DNA of 64,000 bases from SP5GCR1 sp965199685 (GCA_965199685.1 OZ241323.1:1488001-1552000), one strand, 5' to 3'. Positions 8,794 to 17,335 are shown, counted from the first letter of the stretch. Numbers and translations are program-made. Notes: generated by a model not told the origin, from the letters alone.

Positions 8794-10041
8794 ATGACAC
8801 AAAGCATAAAACTTCCCGCCATACATAGACGACGCACCGTGTCGGTACAGGTTGCCGATATCACTATCGGCGGCACGGCACCCATCGTAGTGCAATCGAT
8901 GACTGCTACCGACACCACCGACATTGACGCGACCACTGCCGAAATTATAGAACTTGCACAAGCAGGGTCGGAATTGGTGCGCATCACTGTCAACAACGAA
9001 GCAGCAGCTCGTGCGATACCCGAAATCGTAGAAAAATTGGATGCCTCAGGCAATCGTGTTCCACTGGTGGGAGACTTCCATTACAACGGTCACAAGCTAG
9101 TACGCAAATATCCCGAATGTGTTGCCCATCTGGACAAGCTACGCATCAACCCCGGCAATGTGGGACGTGGTTCTAAACACGATATACAGTTTGCCGAAAT
9201 GATAGAGTACGCATGTCTATATCAAAAACCTGTTCGCATTGGTGTAAATTGGGGTAGTTTGGATCAAGACCTGCTGAAAAATAGACTGGACGATAATGCC
9301 AAGTTACAAAACCCGCTATCGTTAGACGAAATCACTTATAAGACGATGATCGAGTCGGCATTGCAAAGTGCCGAACAAGCCGAGAACTTAGGCTTAGCGC
9401 ACAACGCAATCATCCTATCGTGCAAACTCAGTGATCTACAAGGCTTGGTTTGCGTGTACCGAATGCTTGCCAAACAATGCGATTACCCACTTCACTTGGG
9501 TCTCACTGAAGCCGGTATGGGACGGCGCGGGATGGTTAACTCAAGCGCGGCATTGGCAATTTTACTTCAAGAGGGAATTGGCGATACGATACGGGTCTCA
9601 CTCACCCCTAAACCCGGTGGTAGCCGTAGCGAAGAAGTTTTGGTTGCACAGGATATATTGCAAGCCCTCAAATTACGCGCATTTATTCCTGCGGTAATCG
9701 CTTGCCCTGGCTGTGGGCGTACGAGTAGCGATTATTTTCAGAAACTCGCATCCGAAATACAAAGTTATATACAACAGAGAATGCCAGATTGGAAAACACA
9801 ATATCTTGGTGTCGAAGAAATGACTGTGGCAGTAATGGGATGCGTAGTCAATGGACCTGGGGAAAGCAAGCACGCGGATATAGGTATCAGCTTACCGGGC
9901 AGCGGTGAGCGTCCAGTAGCACCCGTTTATATAGACGGCAAACACGAACTCACACTATCCGGCGACAACTTGGTATCTGAGTTCAAAGCCCTCGTAGAAA
10001 AATACGTTGCAGATAAATATAACCGCCGTTTGTTGCGGTAG
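8794..10041 (+). CDS. ispG: IspG, 4-hydroxy-3-methylbut-2-enyl diphosphate synthase
   Basis: [4Fe-4S] enzyme of the MEP isoprenoid pathway converting MEcPP to HMBPP. It is 415 aa, longer than E. coli IspG (372 aa) because of an extra segment in the C-terminal half, a variant known in other proteobacteria. The N-terminal TIM barrel begins after VQVADITIGGTAPIVVQSMT. Cluster ligands are in CPGCGRTSSD (about 304-313) and GCVVNGPGE (about 349-357). Conserved LRINPGNVG (about 116-124) and SLTPKPGG are present. It stands alone between yjbQ and rpsP, without the usual rodZ or hisS neighbours. Confidence 0.96.
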   Translation: MTQSIKLPAIHRRRTVSVQVADITIGGTAPIVVQSMTATDTTDIDATTAEIIELAQAGSELVRITVNNEAAARAIPEIVEKLDASGNRVPLVGDFHYNGHKLVRKYPECVAHLDKLRINPGNVGRGSKHDIQFAEMIEYACLYQKPVRIGVNWGSLDQDLLKNRLDDNAKLQNPLSLDEITYKTMIESALQSAEQAENLGLAHNAIILSCKLSDLQGLVCVYRMLAKQCDYPLHLGLTEAGMGRRGMVNSSAALAILLQEGIGDTIRVSLTPKPGGSRSEEVLVAQDILQALKLRAFIPAVIACPGCGRTSSDYFQKLASEIQSYIQQRMPDWKTQYLGVEEMTVAVMGCVVNGPGESKHADIGISLPGSGERPVAPVYIDGKHELTLSGDNLVSEFKALVEKYVADKYNRRLLR

Positions 10042-10100
10042 CGTTTGGATATAATCCCAAAATAGATTAGAATAGCCTCTTTCTCATATATAGGACATAA

Positions 10101-10661
10101 ATGATAGTTGTAAGACTTGCTAGAGGTGGTGCGAAAAAGCATCCTTTTTATCATATAGTAGTAACCGATTCTAGGCGGCGGCGGGATAGCGGCTACTTGG
10201 AAAGACTCGGTTATTTCAATCCCTTTGCCGTTAAAGACGAAATACCAGTGCTATTGAACCGAGATCGGTTTGATTATTGGATTTCTAAAGGTGCCAAATC
10301 ATCATCGCGTGTTTCATCCATTATCTCAAAGTTGGAAAAAGAGGAATTCGCTATAAAAGCAAAAGTCAAAAAAACCGATACCAGCACAGCAGAACCCCCT
10401 AAAGCACCTGCAACCGAAAACGAGCCGCCTGCCGAAACAAAAGCTATCACAGAAGCTAAACAATCATCCGAAGAATCAAAACCGCAAGCACAAGCAAAAT
10501 TAGGACTGGAAGATAAGCCGGAAAGCACACAGGAAGAAAAGCAAGCGACCTCTCCCGAAGCAGAAGCTAAGTCCGAGGATATCGGTGATGCGCTCAACGC
10601 AGAAACACCAATGGAAACACCCGAATCATCCGAAGCAAATAAAAAAGCTGACCACAAGTAA
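10101..10661 (+). CDS. rpsP: Ribosomal protein S16 with a long acidic C-terminal extension
   Basis: Residues 1-80 are a normal S16 (MIVVRLARGGAKKHPFYHIV, then ERLGYFNPF and DRFDYWISKGAKSS). Bacterial S16 is usually 80-90 aa; this one continues to 186 aa with a tail of about 100 residues rich in E, K, A, P, S and T (for example TENEPPAETKAITEAKQSSE), with no predicted fold. The tail stays in frame to a single stop, so it is real coding sequence unless a sequencing error is present. It lies upstream of trmD and rplS; rimM, normally between rpsP and trmD, is absent and the gap is only 89 bp. Confidence 0.93.
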   Translation: MIVVRLARGGAKKHPFYHIVVTDSRRRRDSGYLERLGYFNPFAVKDEIPVLLNRDRFDYWISKGAKSSSRVSSIISKLEKEEFAIKAKVKKTDTSTAEPPKAPATENEPPAETKAITEAKQSSEESKPQAQAKLGLEDKPESTQEEKQATSPEAEAKSEDIGDALNAETPMETPESSEANKKADHK

Positions 10662-10750
10662 CAGCCGATCACCTGATTTATCATACCGAATACTTGTCGG
10701 TGCGATAAAAAGCTAAAACCATTTGAAACTTCTCAAAAGAGAGTGATGCG

Positions 10751-11503
10751 GTGAGAATAGATACAATCTCAATTTTCCCGGAAATGTTCGGAGCACTGCA
10801 AAGCGGTGTAGTCGGACGTGCCATTCATAACAGCACTTTGCAACTGAATAATTGGAATCCTAGAGATTATAGCGACGATGTTCACGCAACGGTAGACGAT
10901 CGTCCGTACGGTGGCGGTCCCGGTATGGTGATGATGGCAAAACCATTATGTTCGGCTTTGCGCAACGCTAAAGCACAACAACAGGGTTCTTATAAGACGA
11001 TCTATATGAGCCCCCAAGGTCGTTGTCTAGATCAGCAAACTATCAACCGTTTGGCACAATACGATGGTTTGGTGTTGCTTGCCGGCCGCTACGAGGGCAT
11101 TGACGAACGGCTGATAGAACTGGAAGTAGACGAAGAATGGTCTATTGGTGATTATGTAATCAGCGGAGGTGAATTGGCGATTATGGTATTGATTGATGCC
11201 ATTGCGCGTCAGTACGAAGGCGTGTTGGGAGAGCAAGAATCGGCAGAGCAAGATTCTTTTATGCACGGGCTTTTGGATTGTCCGCATTATACGCGTCCTG
11301 CCGACTTTGAAGGCTCGCAAGTACCAAAGGTCTTATTGAGCGGAAATCATCAAGCGATAAGGCATTGGCGATTAAAACAATCGTTAATCAGGACTTTGCA
11401 AAGGCGCCCTGATTTATTTAAGCAATATACCTTAAACAACGAAGAACAGGCTATAATAGACGATTATTTAGCACAACAAGACGATCATGCAACGAGGAAA
11501 TAA
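10751..11503 (+). CDS. trmD: TrmD, tRNA (guanine37-N1)-methyltransferase
   Basis: SAM-dependent methyltransferase acting on G37 of tRNAs for Leu, Pro and Arg, which prevents frameshifting. It is 250 aa, starting at GTG (10751) as MRIDTISIFPEMFG. The SPOUT trefoil-knot motifs are visible: DDRPYGGGPGMVM (about 49-61), LLAGRYEGIDERLIE (about 109-123) and EWSIGDYVISGGELA (about 128-142). The C-terminal tRNA-binding segment includes FMHGLLDCPHYTRP. rplS starts 3 bp after its stop, so the two are one operon with rpsP. Confidence 0.97.
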   Translation: MRIDTISIFPEMFGALQSGVVGRAIHNSTLQLNNWNPRDYSDDVHATVDDRPYGGGPGMVMMAKPLCSALRNAKAQQQGSYKTIYMSPQGRCLDQQTINRLAQYDGLVLLAGRYEGIDERLIELEVDEEWSIGDYVISGGELAIMVLIDAIARQYEGVLGEQESAEQDSFMHGLLDCPHYTRPADFEGSQVPKVLLSGNHQAIRHWRLKQSLIRTLQRRPDLFKQYTLNNEEQAIIDDYLAQQDDHATRK

Positions 11504-11506
11504 CAA

Positions 11507-11851
11507 ATGAGCAATATCATTGAGCAATTAGAAGCAGAGCAAATCAATAAGGAACTGCCTGATTTTCAGGCCGGCGACACCGTCGTTGTTCAGGTTGAGG
11601 TCAAAGAAGGTAATCGTAAACGACTGCAGGCTTTTGAAGGTGTGGTGATAGCAAAACGCAACCGTGGTCTCAATTCCTCTTTTACGGTTAGAAAAAACTC
11701 GCACGGCGAAGGTGTAGAAAGAGTATTCCAAACCTACAGTCCGCTTGTCAACAGTGTAAAAGTAAAACGCTACGGCAAAGTCCGGCGCGCCAAGTTATAT
11801 TATTTGCGAAAATTAAGCGGCAAAGCTGCGCGTCTGAAAGAAAAAATCTAA
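11507..11851 (+). CDS. rplS: Ribosomal protein L19
   Basis: L19 sits at the interface of the 30S and 50S subunits. It is 114 aa, the usual length. Typical segments are MSNIIEQLEAEQINKELPDF, GDTVVVQVEVKEGNRKRLQ, FEGVVIAKRNRGLNSSFTVR and the basic C-terminus AKLYYLRKLSGKAARLKEKI. It is the last gene of rpsP-trmD-rplS and is followed by tRNA-Gly 12 bp later. Confidence 0.98.
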   Translation: MSNIIEQLEAEQINKELPDFQAGDTVVVQVEVKEGNRKRLQAFEGVVIAKRNRGLNSSFTVRKNSHGEGVERVFQTYSPLVNSVKVKRYGKVRRAKLYYLRKLSGKAARLKEKI

Positions 11852-11863
11852 TCGGTGATTAAG

Positions 11864-11938
11864 GCGGGTGTCGTATAGTGGTTATTACTCCAGCTTCCCA
11901 AGCTGGTAAGGAGGGTTCGATTCCCTTCACCCGCTCCA
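11864..11938 (+). tRNA. tRNA-Gly (CCC)
   Basis: Acceptor GCGGGTG/CACCCGC with T73 and encoded CCA. Anticodon stem CCAGC/GCTGG encloses loop TTCCCAA, giving anticodon CCC. D arm and T arm (GGGTTCGATTCCC) are intact. It lies between rplS and trpS on the same strand and may be processed from a common transcript. Confidence 0.95.
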
Positions 11939-11960
11939 TTGACGCGAGCGGCAATTCTAC

Positions 11961-13178
11961 GTGAATATCTCGACTACACAAACCAAACGAGTTGTATCCG
12001 GTATGCGCCCGACTGGCGCATTGCACCTAGGGCATTATCACGGTGTTATAAAAAACTGGATGGAACTGCAGCTAACCCACGATTGCTTGTTTTTTGTTGC
12101 CGACTGGCATGCATTAACAACGCATTACGACGAAACCGAACATATAGAAGAATACGCGCTACAAATGATTATCGATTGGTTGGCGTGCGGTATCAGCCCC
12201 GGCAATGCAAAGTTGTTTATACAGTCGCAAGTCCCCGAACACGCCGAATTACAACTGCTACTCTCGATGATCACCCCGTTGTCTTGGCTTGAACGAGTGC
12301 CTAGCTATAAAGACCAGCAAGCTAAACTGAGCGACAGAGATTTGATGACTCATGGTTTCCTGGGCTATCCTTTGCTACAAGCTGCAGATATTCTGATGTA
12401 CAAGGCAAATTATGTGCCAGTCGGAGAAGATCAAGTCGCACATATAGAACTAACCCGAGAGATTGCTCGCCGTTTTAACCATATCTACGGTTGCGAAAAC
12501 AACTTTGCAGAAAAAGTTGAAAACGCGATCCAACGACTAGGCACGAAAAACGCAGAACTTTATCTCAAATTACGTCGCAAACACCAAGAACAAGGAGACG
12601 ATAAAGCACACGATACTGCGGTTGCACTCGTTGACTCCCAACAAAATATCTCTTATGGAGATCGTCAACGGCTTTATGGTTACTTGGACGGCCATTCAAA
12701 ATTGATATTGCCGGAACCGGAAGCCTTATTGACTCAAGCAACTAAGACACCTGGTACTGACGGTCAAAAAATGTCTAAATCTTATGGCAACACTATCGCA
12801 TTAAGAGAAGCCCCTGAGATGATAGAAAAAAAATTACGCACCATGCCCACTGATCCGGCGAGAAAGCGGCGCACGGATCCGGGCGAACCTACCAAATGCC
12901 CGGTATGGGAATGGCATACAATATATTCTGATGAAAAAACCCGACAATGGGTGCAAGACGGTTGTCGTAGTGCCGGCATTGGTTGCTTGGAATGTAAAAA
13001 ACCGCTGATTGAAGCGGTGCAAGCCGAAGCCGAACCCATACGCAAACGCTCCAAGGAATACGAGGAAGATAAGGCAACCGTCAAGAAAATAATCACTGAA
13101 GCAAACGAAACAGTTCGTGATATCGCAAACGATACTTTGGAAGAGGTAAAGCTGGCAATTAAACTAATACATCGCTGA
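11961..13178 (+). CDS. trpS: Tryptophanyl-tRNA synthetase
   Basis: Class I synthetase charging tRNA-Trp. It is 405 aa, longer than the ~335-aa E. coli enzyme; the extra part lies before the KMSKS loop (about residues 205-260, with KLRRKHQEQGDDKAHD), as in the longer TrpS type of some proteobacteria. The HIGH equivalent is PTGALHLGHYHG (about 17-28) and the KMSKS motif is GQKMSKSYGN near 265-274. Start is GTG at 11961. scpA begins 2 bp after its stop, so trpS, scpA and scpB form one unit. Confidence 0.95.
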   Translation: MNISTTQTKRVVSGMRPTGALHLGHYHGVIKNWMELQLTHDCLFFVADWHALTTHYDETEHIEEYALQMIIDWLACGISPGNAKLFIQSQVPEHAELQLLLSMITPLSWLERVPSYKDQQAKLSDRDLMTHGFLGYPLLQAADILMYKANYVPVGEDQVAHIELTREIARRFNHIYGCENNFAEKVENAIQRLGTKNAELYLKLRRKHQEQGDDKAHDTAVALVDSQQNISYGDRQRLYGYLDGHSKLILPEPEALLTQATKTPGTDGQKMSKSYGNTIALREAPEMIEKKLRTMPTDPARKRRTDPGEPTKCPVWEWHTIYSDEKTRQWVQDGCRSAGIGCLECKKPLIEAVQAEAEPIRKRSKEYEEDKATVKKIITEANETVRDIANDTLEEVKLAIKLIHR

Positions 13179-13180
13179 AC

Positions 13181-13972
13181 ATGGACACAACACTGGAGGC
13201 AAAACCCGTACTTGCAGTCATCGGAGATGAAGCGACCACGGAGTTGCCTCAGGATCTATATATTCCTCCTAATGCGCTACGGGTATTTTTAGAGACTTTT
13301 GAAGGGCCTCTAGACTTACTGCTCTATTTAATCAGACGGCAAAATCTCGATATTCTGAGTTTGCCGATTGCTAAAATTACTGATCAATATATCCAATATA
13401 TAGAACTGATGAAACAACTGGAAATAGAACTCGCCGCCGAGTATTTACTGATGGTTGCAATTTTAGCGGAGATTAAATCGCGAATGTTGCTGCCGCGTCA
13501 CGAACAAGACGAAGACGACGAGGAAGAAGACCCGCGTGCCGATTTAGTACGCCGCTTAATAGAATACGAGCGTATCAAAAACGCCTCCGAGTCCCTTGAC
13601 GCGATGCCTCGTAGCGGACGTGAAACCTACGGATTTGAGACCTCCTGCGAAGGATTACATATCGTCAAGCCTTTGCCCAAAGTAGAACTGGAAGATTTAA
13701 CAAATGCTTATAAAGAGGCACTGGCACATGCAGCACTCTATCAACAGCATAAGATCACCACCGAACCTCTGCTGGTAAGCGACCGTATCAACCTAGTCCT
13801 CAGACTACTTGATTCCGAACATAGCGTGGAGTTCAGAAACTGCTTCAACCCCCAAGAAGGGCAAGCCGGTGTGGTAGTTGCGTTTCTAGCCCTGCTTGAA
13901 CTACTGAAAGCTAACATGATAACGATTGTACAAAGCGGATTTTGGGCACCAATTTATGTAAGGAGACGATGA
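13181..13972 (+). CDS. scpA: ScpA, segregation and condensation protein A
   Basis: Kleisin subunit of the SMC-ScpAB condensin that compacts and segregates the chromosome. It is 263 aa with the N-terminal kleisin segment FEGPLDLLLYLIRRQNLDIL (about 40-59), EYLLMVAILAEIKSRMLLP (about 87-105) and an acidic linker (EDDEEEDPRAD). The C-terminal winged-helix region (VVVAFLALLELLKANMITI) contacts the SMC head. Its TGA overlaps an ATG of scpB (ATGA at 13969-13972). Confidence 0.94.
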   Translation: MDTTLEAKPVLAVIGDEATTELPQDLYIPPNALRVFLETFEGPLDLLLYLIRRQNLDILSLPIAKITDQYIQYIELMKQLEIELAAEYLLMVAILAEIKSRMLLPRHEQDEDDEEEDPRADLVRRLIEYERIKNASESLDAMPRSGRETYGFETSCEGLHIVKPLPKVELEDLTNAYKEALAHAALYQQHKITTEPLLVSDRINLVLRLLDSEHSVEFRNCFNPQEGQAGVVVAFLALLELLKANMITIVQSGFWAPIYVRRR

Positions 13973-14631
13973 TGCCGATAACCGAAAAAAAACAATTAAA
14001 ACAAATAGTAGAAGCCCTATTGATGGCATCGGCACGTCCCATTAACCTCAAAGAAATGAAAAAACTATTGCGCGAGAACGGTAAGTCTCCGGACATTGAA
14101 CTGCTTAAAACAATATTAAAAGATTTAAGTGACGATTGTGAAGATCGCGGTATAGAATTGACTGAAGTAGCCTCAGGCTATCGTTATCAAACACGCACCG
14201 AACATGCGCCGTGGTTGACAAAATTATGGGAAGATAAACCACCGCGTTATTCCAAAGCATGTCTTGAAACCTTGGCACTCATTGCATACCGACAACCGAT
14301 TACGCGTGCCGGTATAGAAGAAGTACGTGGTGTTTCGGTTAGCACTAGCACAATACGCACCTTAGAGGAGCGCGGCTGGATAAAAATAGTCGGACACAAA
14401 GAAGTACCAGGCCGGCCCGCACTCTATGCCACCACACAAGGCTTTTTGGATGACTTCAATATTCGCTCAATATCAGAATTACCGGAAGTAGAAAGTGTGG
14501 AAGAAGTCACAGCAAAAAATCCTCAACTCATGCTACCTATCGCTGCCGATGTTTTGCCTCCTGCTACTCAAGATACCGAAAACCGATCGGAACCGAATGA
14601 TAGAACTGATACCCCGGTCAATAGAGGATAG
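13969..14631 (+). CDS. scpB: ScpB, segregation and condensation protein B
   Basis: Partner of ScpA and SMC with two winged-helix domains. Typical segments are IVEALLMASARPINLKEM, ETLALIAYRQPITRAGIEEV and TLEERGWIKIVGHKEVPGRP. AAGGAG at 13960-13965 lies just before two adjacent ATG codons (13969 and 13972); the first overlaps the scpA stop and the second has the better spacing. A further upstream TTG (13942) in frame is less likely. The usual downstream gene rluB is absent. Confidence 0.93.
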   Translation: MMPITEKKQLKQIVEALLMASARPINLKEMKKLLRENGKSPDIELLKTILKDLSDDCEDRGIELTEVASGYRYQTRTEHAPWLTKLWEDKPPRYSKACLETLALIAYRQPITRAGIEEVRGVSVSTSTIRTLEERGWIKIVGHKEVPGRPALYATTQGFLDDFNIRSISELPEVESVEEVTAKNPQLMLPIAADVLPPATQDTENRSEPNDRTDTPVNRG

Positions 14632-14660
14632 ATAACTCTAATTCCTGAAAGGAGGGAATA

Positions 14661-14750
14661 ATGGTTGCCATAAATTCAATGTATAAACACGATAACTATG
14701 CTGACACGACACATTTGAACGGACATACTAGTCCACCCCTATATATCTAG
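14661..14750 (+). CDS. Possible small ORF with strong ribosome binding site (29 aa)
   Basis: A strong site AAAGGAGGG (14649-14657) precedes ATG at 14661, opening a 29-codon frame (MVAINSMYKHDNYADTTHLN and a short tail) that ends in TAG at 14748-14750, inside the left half of a CCCCTA/TAGGGG hairpin. The peptide has no recognisable family. It could be a translated small protein or the surviving start of a lost gene downstream of scpB. Confidence 0.3.
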   Translation: MVAINSMYKHDNYADTTHLNGHTSPPLYI

Positions 14751-14753
14751 GGG
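14736..14753. repeat. Short palindrome CCCCTA/TAGGGG
   Basis: CCCCTA (14736-14741), loop TATATC, TAGGGG (14748-14753). It shares the flank AGTCCACCCCTA with the hairpin at 3790-3812. It lies between the ends of convergent genes, so a transcript-end role is possible. Confidence 0.5.
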
Positions 14754-14772
14754 ACACTTCTTCAACAACTTG

Positions 14773-15627
14773 CTATCTCTTGTTAGCATAGATATGTACA
14801 ACAAAAGGAGAGGTTGGCCACTGATAATTAATTCTTGTGACCAGATGCATCGGGATCACGCCGACAGTCAGTCCATTGCTGAACTTACCTTTGATAATTT
14901 CCGGACTTATGAAGATATAATTATGTAACGAGCGCAACCGGTATGGTCTCCCCGGGCTCAGTGTTTTTTGCCATTTTCCTCCAATTTCTCCTGTACTGCT
15001 TGACCAAACAGAGGGTTGCCGCATTTGCCAGTATGCTTCGGGGTCATTTAACAATACTTCGTTCATAGATTTCTGATCGAAGTACCATTTAGCCTCTGCT
15101 ACTTGTCGAAAATAGTTTTTGGTCCGAACATTGGCACGGCAAAGAAAAAAGCCTGCGCAAAGGGTAAAGCGATGACGAGAGAATTGTGGCTTTGGTGAGA
15201 ATGAGCCCTGAGACACAAGCAAATCAAATTCAGTATGCTGTTTCAGCCAAGGGCGAGGATCTTGCAACCAAAATGCATCGGCATCGCTATGGATAAAATC
15301 ACGTCCTGACTCGGCAAGCGCATAAAAAATTTTTTTGCGCAATGAAAAAATCACCTTTGCTCTAGGCTTTTTATCTGAGTTATCCAAGTTGTGCCTCGTC
15401 ATATCTGGAAATAAATCATGCAGATAAACTGCGCAGGTACCGTGCCCCATTTCGTTTAGCCAACTAACCAATTCTTGGTCTAGACAGATAATTCGCCAAT
15501 GGTCGCAAGTTGACAAGGCATGGTTAATCCATTTATTGATGACATCTCGATAGTTAAAAGTTCCGAACACGATTGTCACAGGTGTTCCGTTGAGCGGGTC
15601 AAATGGGGAAAATAGGTCTGTAGCCAT
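14773..15627 (-). CDS. Glycosyltransferase-like protein (nucleotide-diphospho-sugar transferase family)
   Basis: Resembles the Nucleotid_trans (DUF271-type) GT-A glycosyltransferases. About 284 aa from the ATG at 15627 (an upstream in-frame TTG at 15648 is possible). The key motif is DFIHSDADAFWLQDP, whose DxD and following WLQDP match the metal/nucleotide-sugar site. An upstream ARAKVIF-like basic segment and LCAGFFLCRAN near the middle also match the family layout. There is no signal peptide or membrane segment. It stands alone in a repeat-rich accessory region near the UDP-sugar dehydrogenase gene, so a role in surface glycan synthesis is plausible; acceptor and donor are unknown. Confidence 0.7.
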   Translation of the reverse strand: MATDLFSPFDPLNGTPVTIVFGTFNYRDVINKWINHALSTCDHWRIICLDQELVSWLNEMGHGTCAVYLHDLFPDMTRHNLDNSDKKPRAKVIFSLRKKIFYALAESGRDFIHSDADAFWLQDPRPWLKQHTEFDLLVSQGSFSPKPQFSRHRFTLCAGFFLCRANVRTKNYFRQVAEAKWYFDQKSMNEVLLNDPEAYWQMRQPSVWSSSTGEIGGKWQKTLSPGRPYRLRSLHNYIFISPEIIKGKFSNGLTVGVIPMHLVTRINYQWPTSPFVVHIYANKR

Positions 15628-15876
15628 AGTTATTGAGATTCCTTTCAATGAAGCTAATCAAGACTATGTTTGATGCCTCACCGACCAGCTTATGTCACTC
15701 TCCATACCTAGCTATGGTATTTCCAAATGCCACAATATTTACAGTAGGTGCTGACAATGCTATGTAGTTTCTGATGTTTAGCTTATATTGTTGGAATGAC
15801 CTAGATCTAGTTATTCTATGTGTATCCATTTTTACTATTTTAACACTTGCAGAAGAAATTATAAAAACATAATTGA

Positions 15877-16006
15877 GGTTGTTGAAAAATAGAACCGCCG
15901 TTTGCGTCTAAACAAACGAAATCGCACACCATTTAATTTATGGAAACCAAAACCAAGTGGCGCAAGCGGTTGAGTTTTTACAATGACGGTACTTTTTCAA
16001 CAGTCC
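15877..16006 (+). repeat. TIR-bounded repeat copy with family B insert
   Basis: Left end GGTTGTTGAAAAA and right end CTTTTTCAACAGTCC are inverted copies of the dispersed element's terminal repeat. Inside is a TAGAACCGCCGTTTG arm and, at 15929-15971, a second repeat family (reverse complement of 44293-44335, containing AACCGCTTGCGCCA). The preceding stretch 15628-15876 holds the upstream region of the minus-strand glycosyltransferase gene; no other gene is seen. Confidence 0.7.
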
Positions 16007-16017
16007 TATGTGGAGTG

Positions 16018-16194
16018 AGGACAAGCCCTAGCTTGTCCGACCTACATACCCACACTAAAGTTCTGCAAAAAGTCACGCCGTTTGTCTTTGCTATTCGTGT
16101 TATTTCTAACAGCCATAAATAACTAAATCTTGTATAACGTAACGTTCCTTGTGCTACTGCAACAAGGAACGGTTATTTGCAACAAACAGCGGTC
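16018..16194 (+). repeat. Mosaic hairpin repeat copy with nested hairpin
   Basis: Starts with the AGGACAAGCCCTAGCTTGTCC hairpin and CGACCTACATACCCACAC, then an outer GCCGTTTGT arm (16077-16085). The loop of that outer hairpin is replaced by about 96 bp containing another hairpin CGTTCCTTGT/ACAAGGAACG (16143-16171). The outer right arm ACAAACAGC (16182-16190) has one mismatch. The copy at 31394-31507 has the same nested structure. Confidence 0.75.
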
Positions 16195-16280
16195 ATGGCT
16201 TTTGTGCAAAAACTGGAAATTATACAAGGTACCCTATAAATAATGTCTGATTTACGCACCTTTGCTGCTCTGAACTTATG

Positions 16281-16376
16281 AGGACAAGCCCTAGCTTGTC
16301 CGACCCACATACCCACACTAAAGTTCTGCAAAAAGTCACGCCGATTGACCTACTGGCTCAATCGGCGGTTCTATTT
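16281..16376 (+). repeat. Mosaic hairpin repeat copy (GCCGATTGA stem)
   Basis: AGGACAAGCCCTAGCTTGTCC hairpin, the conserved link TTCTGCAAAAAGTCAC, then a perfect GCCGATTGA/TCAATCGGC hairpin and terminal GGTTCTATTT. It ends just before a TATAAT at 16380-16385 upstream of the UDP-sugar dehydrogenase gene and may contribute to that promoter. Confidence 0.75.
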
Positions 16377-16423
16377 GTTATAATCAGCTCTTTTATTCTG
16401 GATATGAGACAAATTTAATCAAA

Positions 16424-17278
16424 ATGAATATAGGTATTATAGGTTACGGCACAGTCGGCAAGGCGGTTGCTAGAGGGTTTGAGAAAAAGACACAACTACA
16501 TATATACGACCCACTTTATCGTGCAGATAGTGGCGAGGGGTTTTGCAACTCAATTACAGAGGTTTATCGTGCTTGCGAGTTTAGTTTTATCTGCGTGCCT
16601 ACTCCCCAAAAACTAAAAACACCTGATGATGTTTATGGGGAATTTGACTCAACCATATTGGACAGCTGTATGGAGGCGATAGCGCAAGAGAAACTCTCAG
16701 GTTCTAAAATTGTTGTGATTGCAAGTACCGTTTTGCCTTCTAAAGTAAAAGAGTATCTTGAGACATGGCCGAAGATGAATATTGTTATATCACCCGAGCT
16801 GTTGACGGAGAAAAATGCGATACAGGATTTCCTGAACCCCGATTGTAGAGTGATCGGCGGCGAGCCTGAGCATAGTCGTGCATTACAAAAGTTATACGAA
16901 GATTACAGCGAGTGCCAACCGTGCAAGGTAGGTTATTGTAGTGCGGTCAATGCGGCTTACATTAAGTACATGAGGAATACTTATTTGGCAATAAAGGTCA
17001 GCATGATGAATCAGTTCTACGATTTATTTGAACAAATGGATAGCACCGACAGTTGGGAAGACATCGCAGCGATATTGCATTATGATTCGAGGTTGGGTGG
17101 CAGTCATTATAATGTGCCGGGACACGACGGAGATCGGGGTTGGGGAGGAAAATGTTTGCCCAAAGACTCGGGGGCTTTATATCACTATGCTGTGAGGCAA
17201 GATGTTGAGATGACTCTGCTCAAGGCAGCTTTGGAATACAATAAAAAAATTAGAAAAAATATTGATTGGGTTGAGTAG
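16424..17278 (+). CDS. UDP-glucose/GDP-mannose dehydrogenase family protein, short form
   Basis: NAD-dependent nucleotide-sugar dehydrogenase fold. The N-terminal Rossmann motif is GIIGYGTVGKAVARG (about 4-18); FICVPTP (about 55-61) and STVLPSKVKEYL are typical. The catalytic cysteine is in WGGKCLPKD near 245-253. At 284 aa it lacks the C-terminal UDP-binding domain of the usual 390-450-aa enzymes and ends about 35 residues after the catalytic motif. No frameshift is seen at the end, so it may belong to a naturally short subfamily like those in some phages. It stands alone between repeats and acpS; the substrate is unknown. Confidence 0.78.
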   Translation: MNIGIIGYGTVGKAVARGFEKKTQLHIYDPLYRADSGEGFCNSITEVYRACEFSFICVPTPQKLKTPDDVYGEFDSTILDSCMEAIAQEKLSGSKIVVIASTVLPSKVKEYLETWPKMNIVISPELLTEKNAIQDFLNPDCRVIGGEPEHSRALQKLYEDYSECQPCKVGYCSAVNAAYIKYMRNTYLAIKVSMMNQFYDLFEQMDSTDSWEDIAAILHYDSRLGGSHYNVPGHDGDRGWGGKCLPKDSGALYHYAVRQDVEMTLLKAALEYNKKIRKNIDWVE

Positions 17279-17335
17279 TTTGTTGGGGCGCGTGTAGCTG
17301 TTACGTTTTTTGTGTAGGAGGGGAATGGTACGCCT

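Noticed and set aside
10340..10661. RimM fused to the C-terminus of S16
   Set aside because: The extension has no PRC-barrel or RimM motifs; it is low-complexity E/K/A/P sequence.
15940..16122. Open frame reading MRTSPSLSDLHTHTKVLQ-like peptides, repeated at 38247, 46146 and elsewhere
   Set aside because: The frames are translations of the dispersed hairpin repeats; the shared peptides reflect repeat sequence, with no ribosome binding sites and no constraint on coding.
16018..16376. Possible CRISPR array because of repeated GGACAAGCCCTAGC segments
   Set aside because: Only two copies occur here with irregular spacing, each is a hairpin embedded in a longer repeat, and no cas genes are present in the window.
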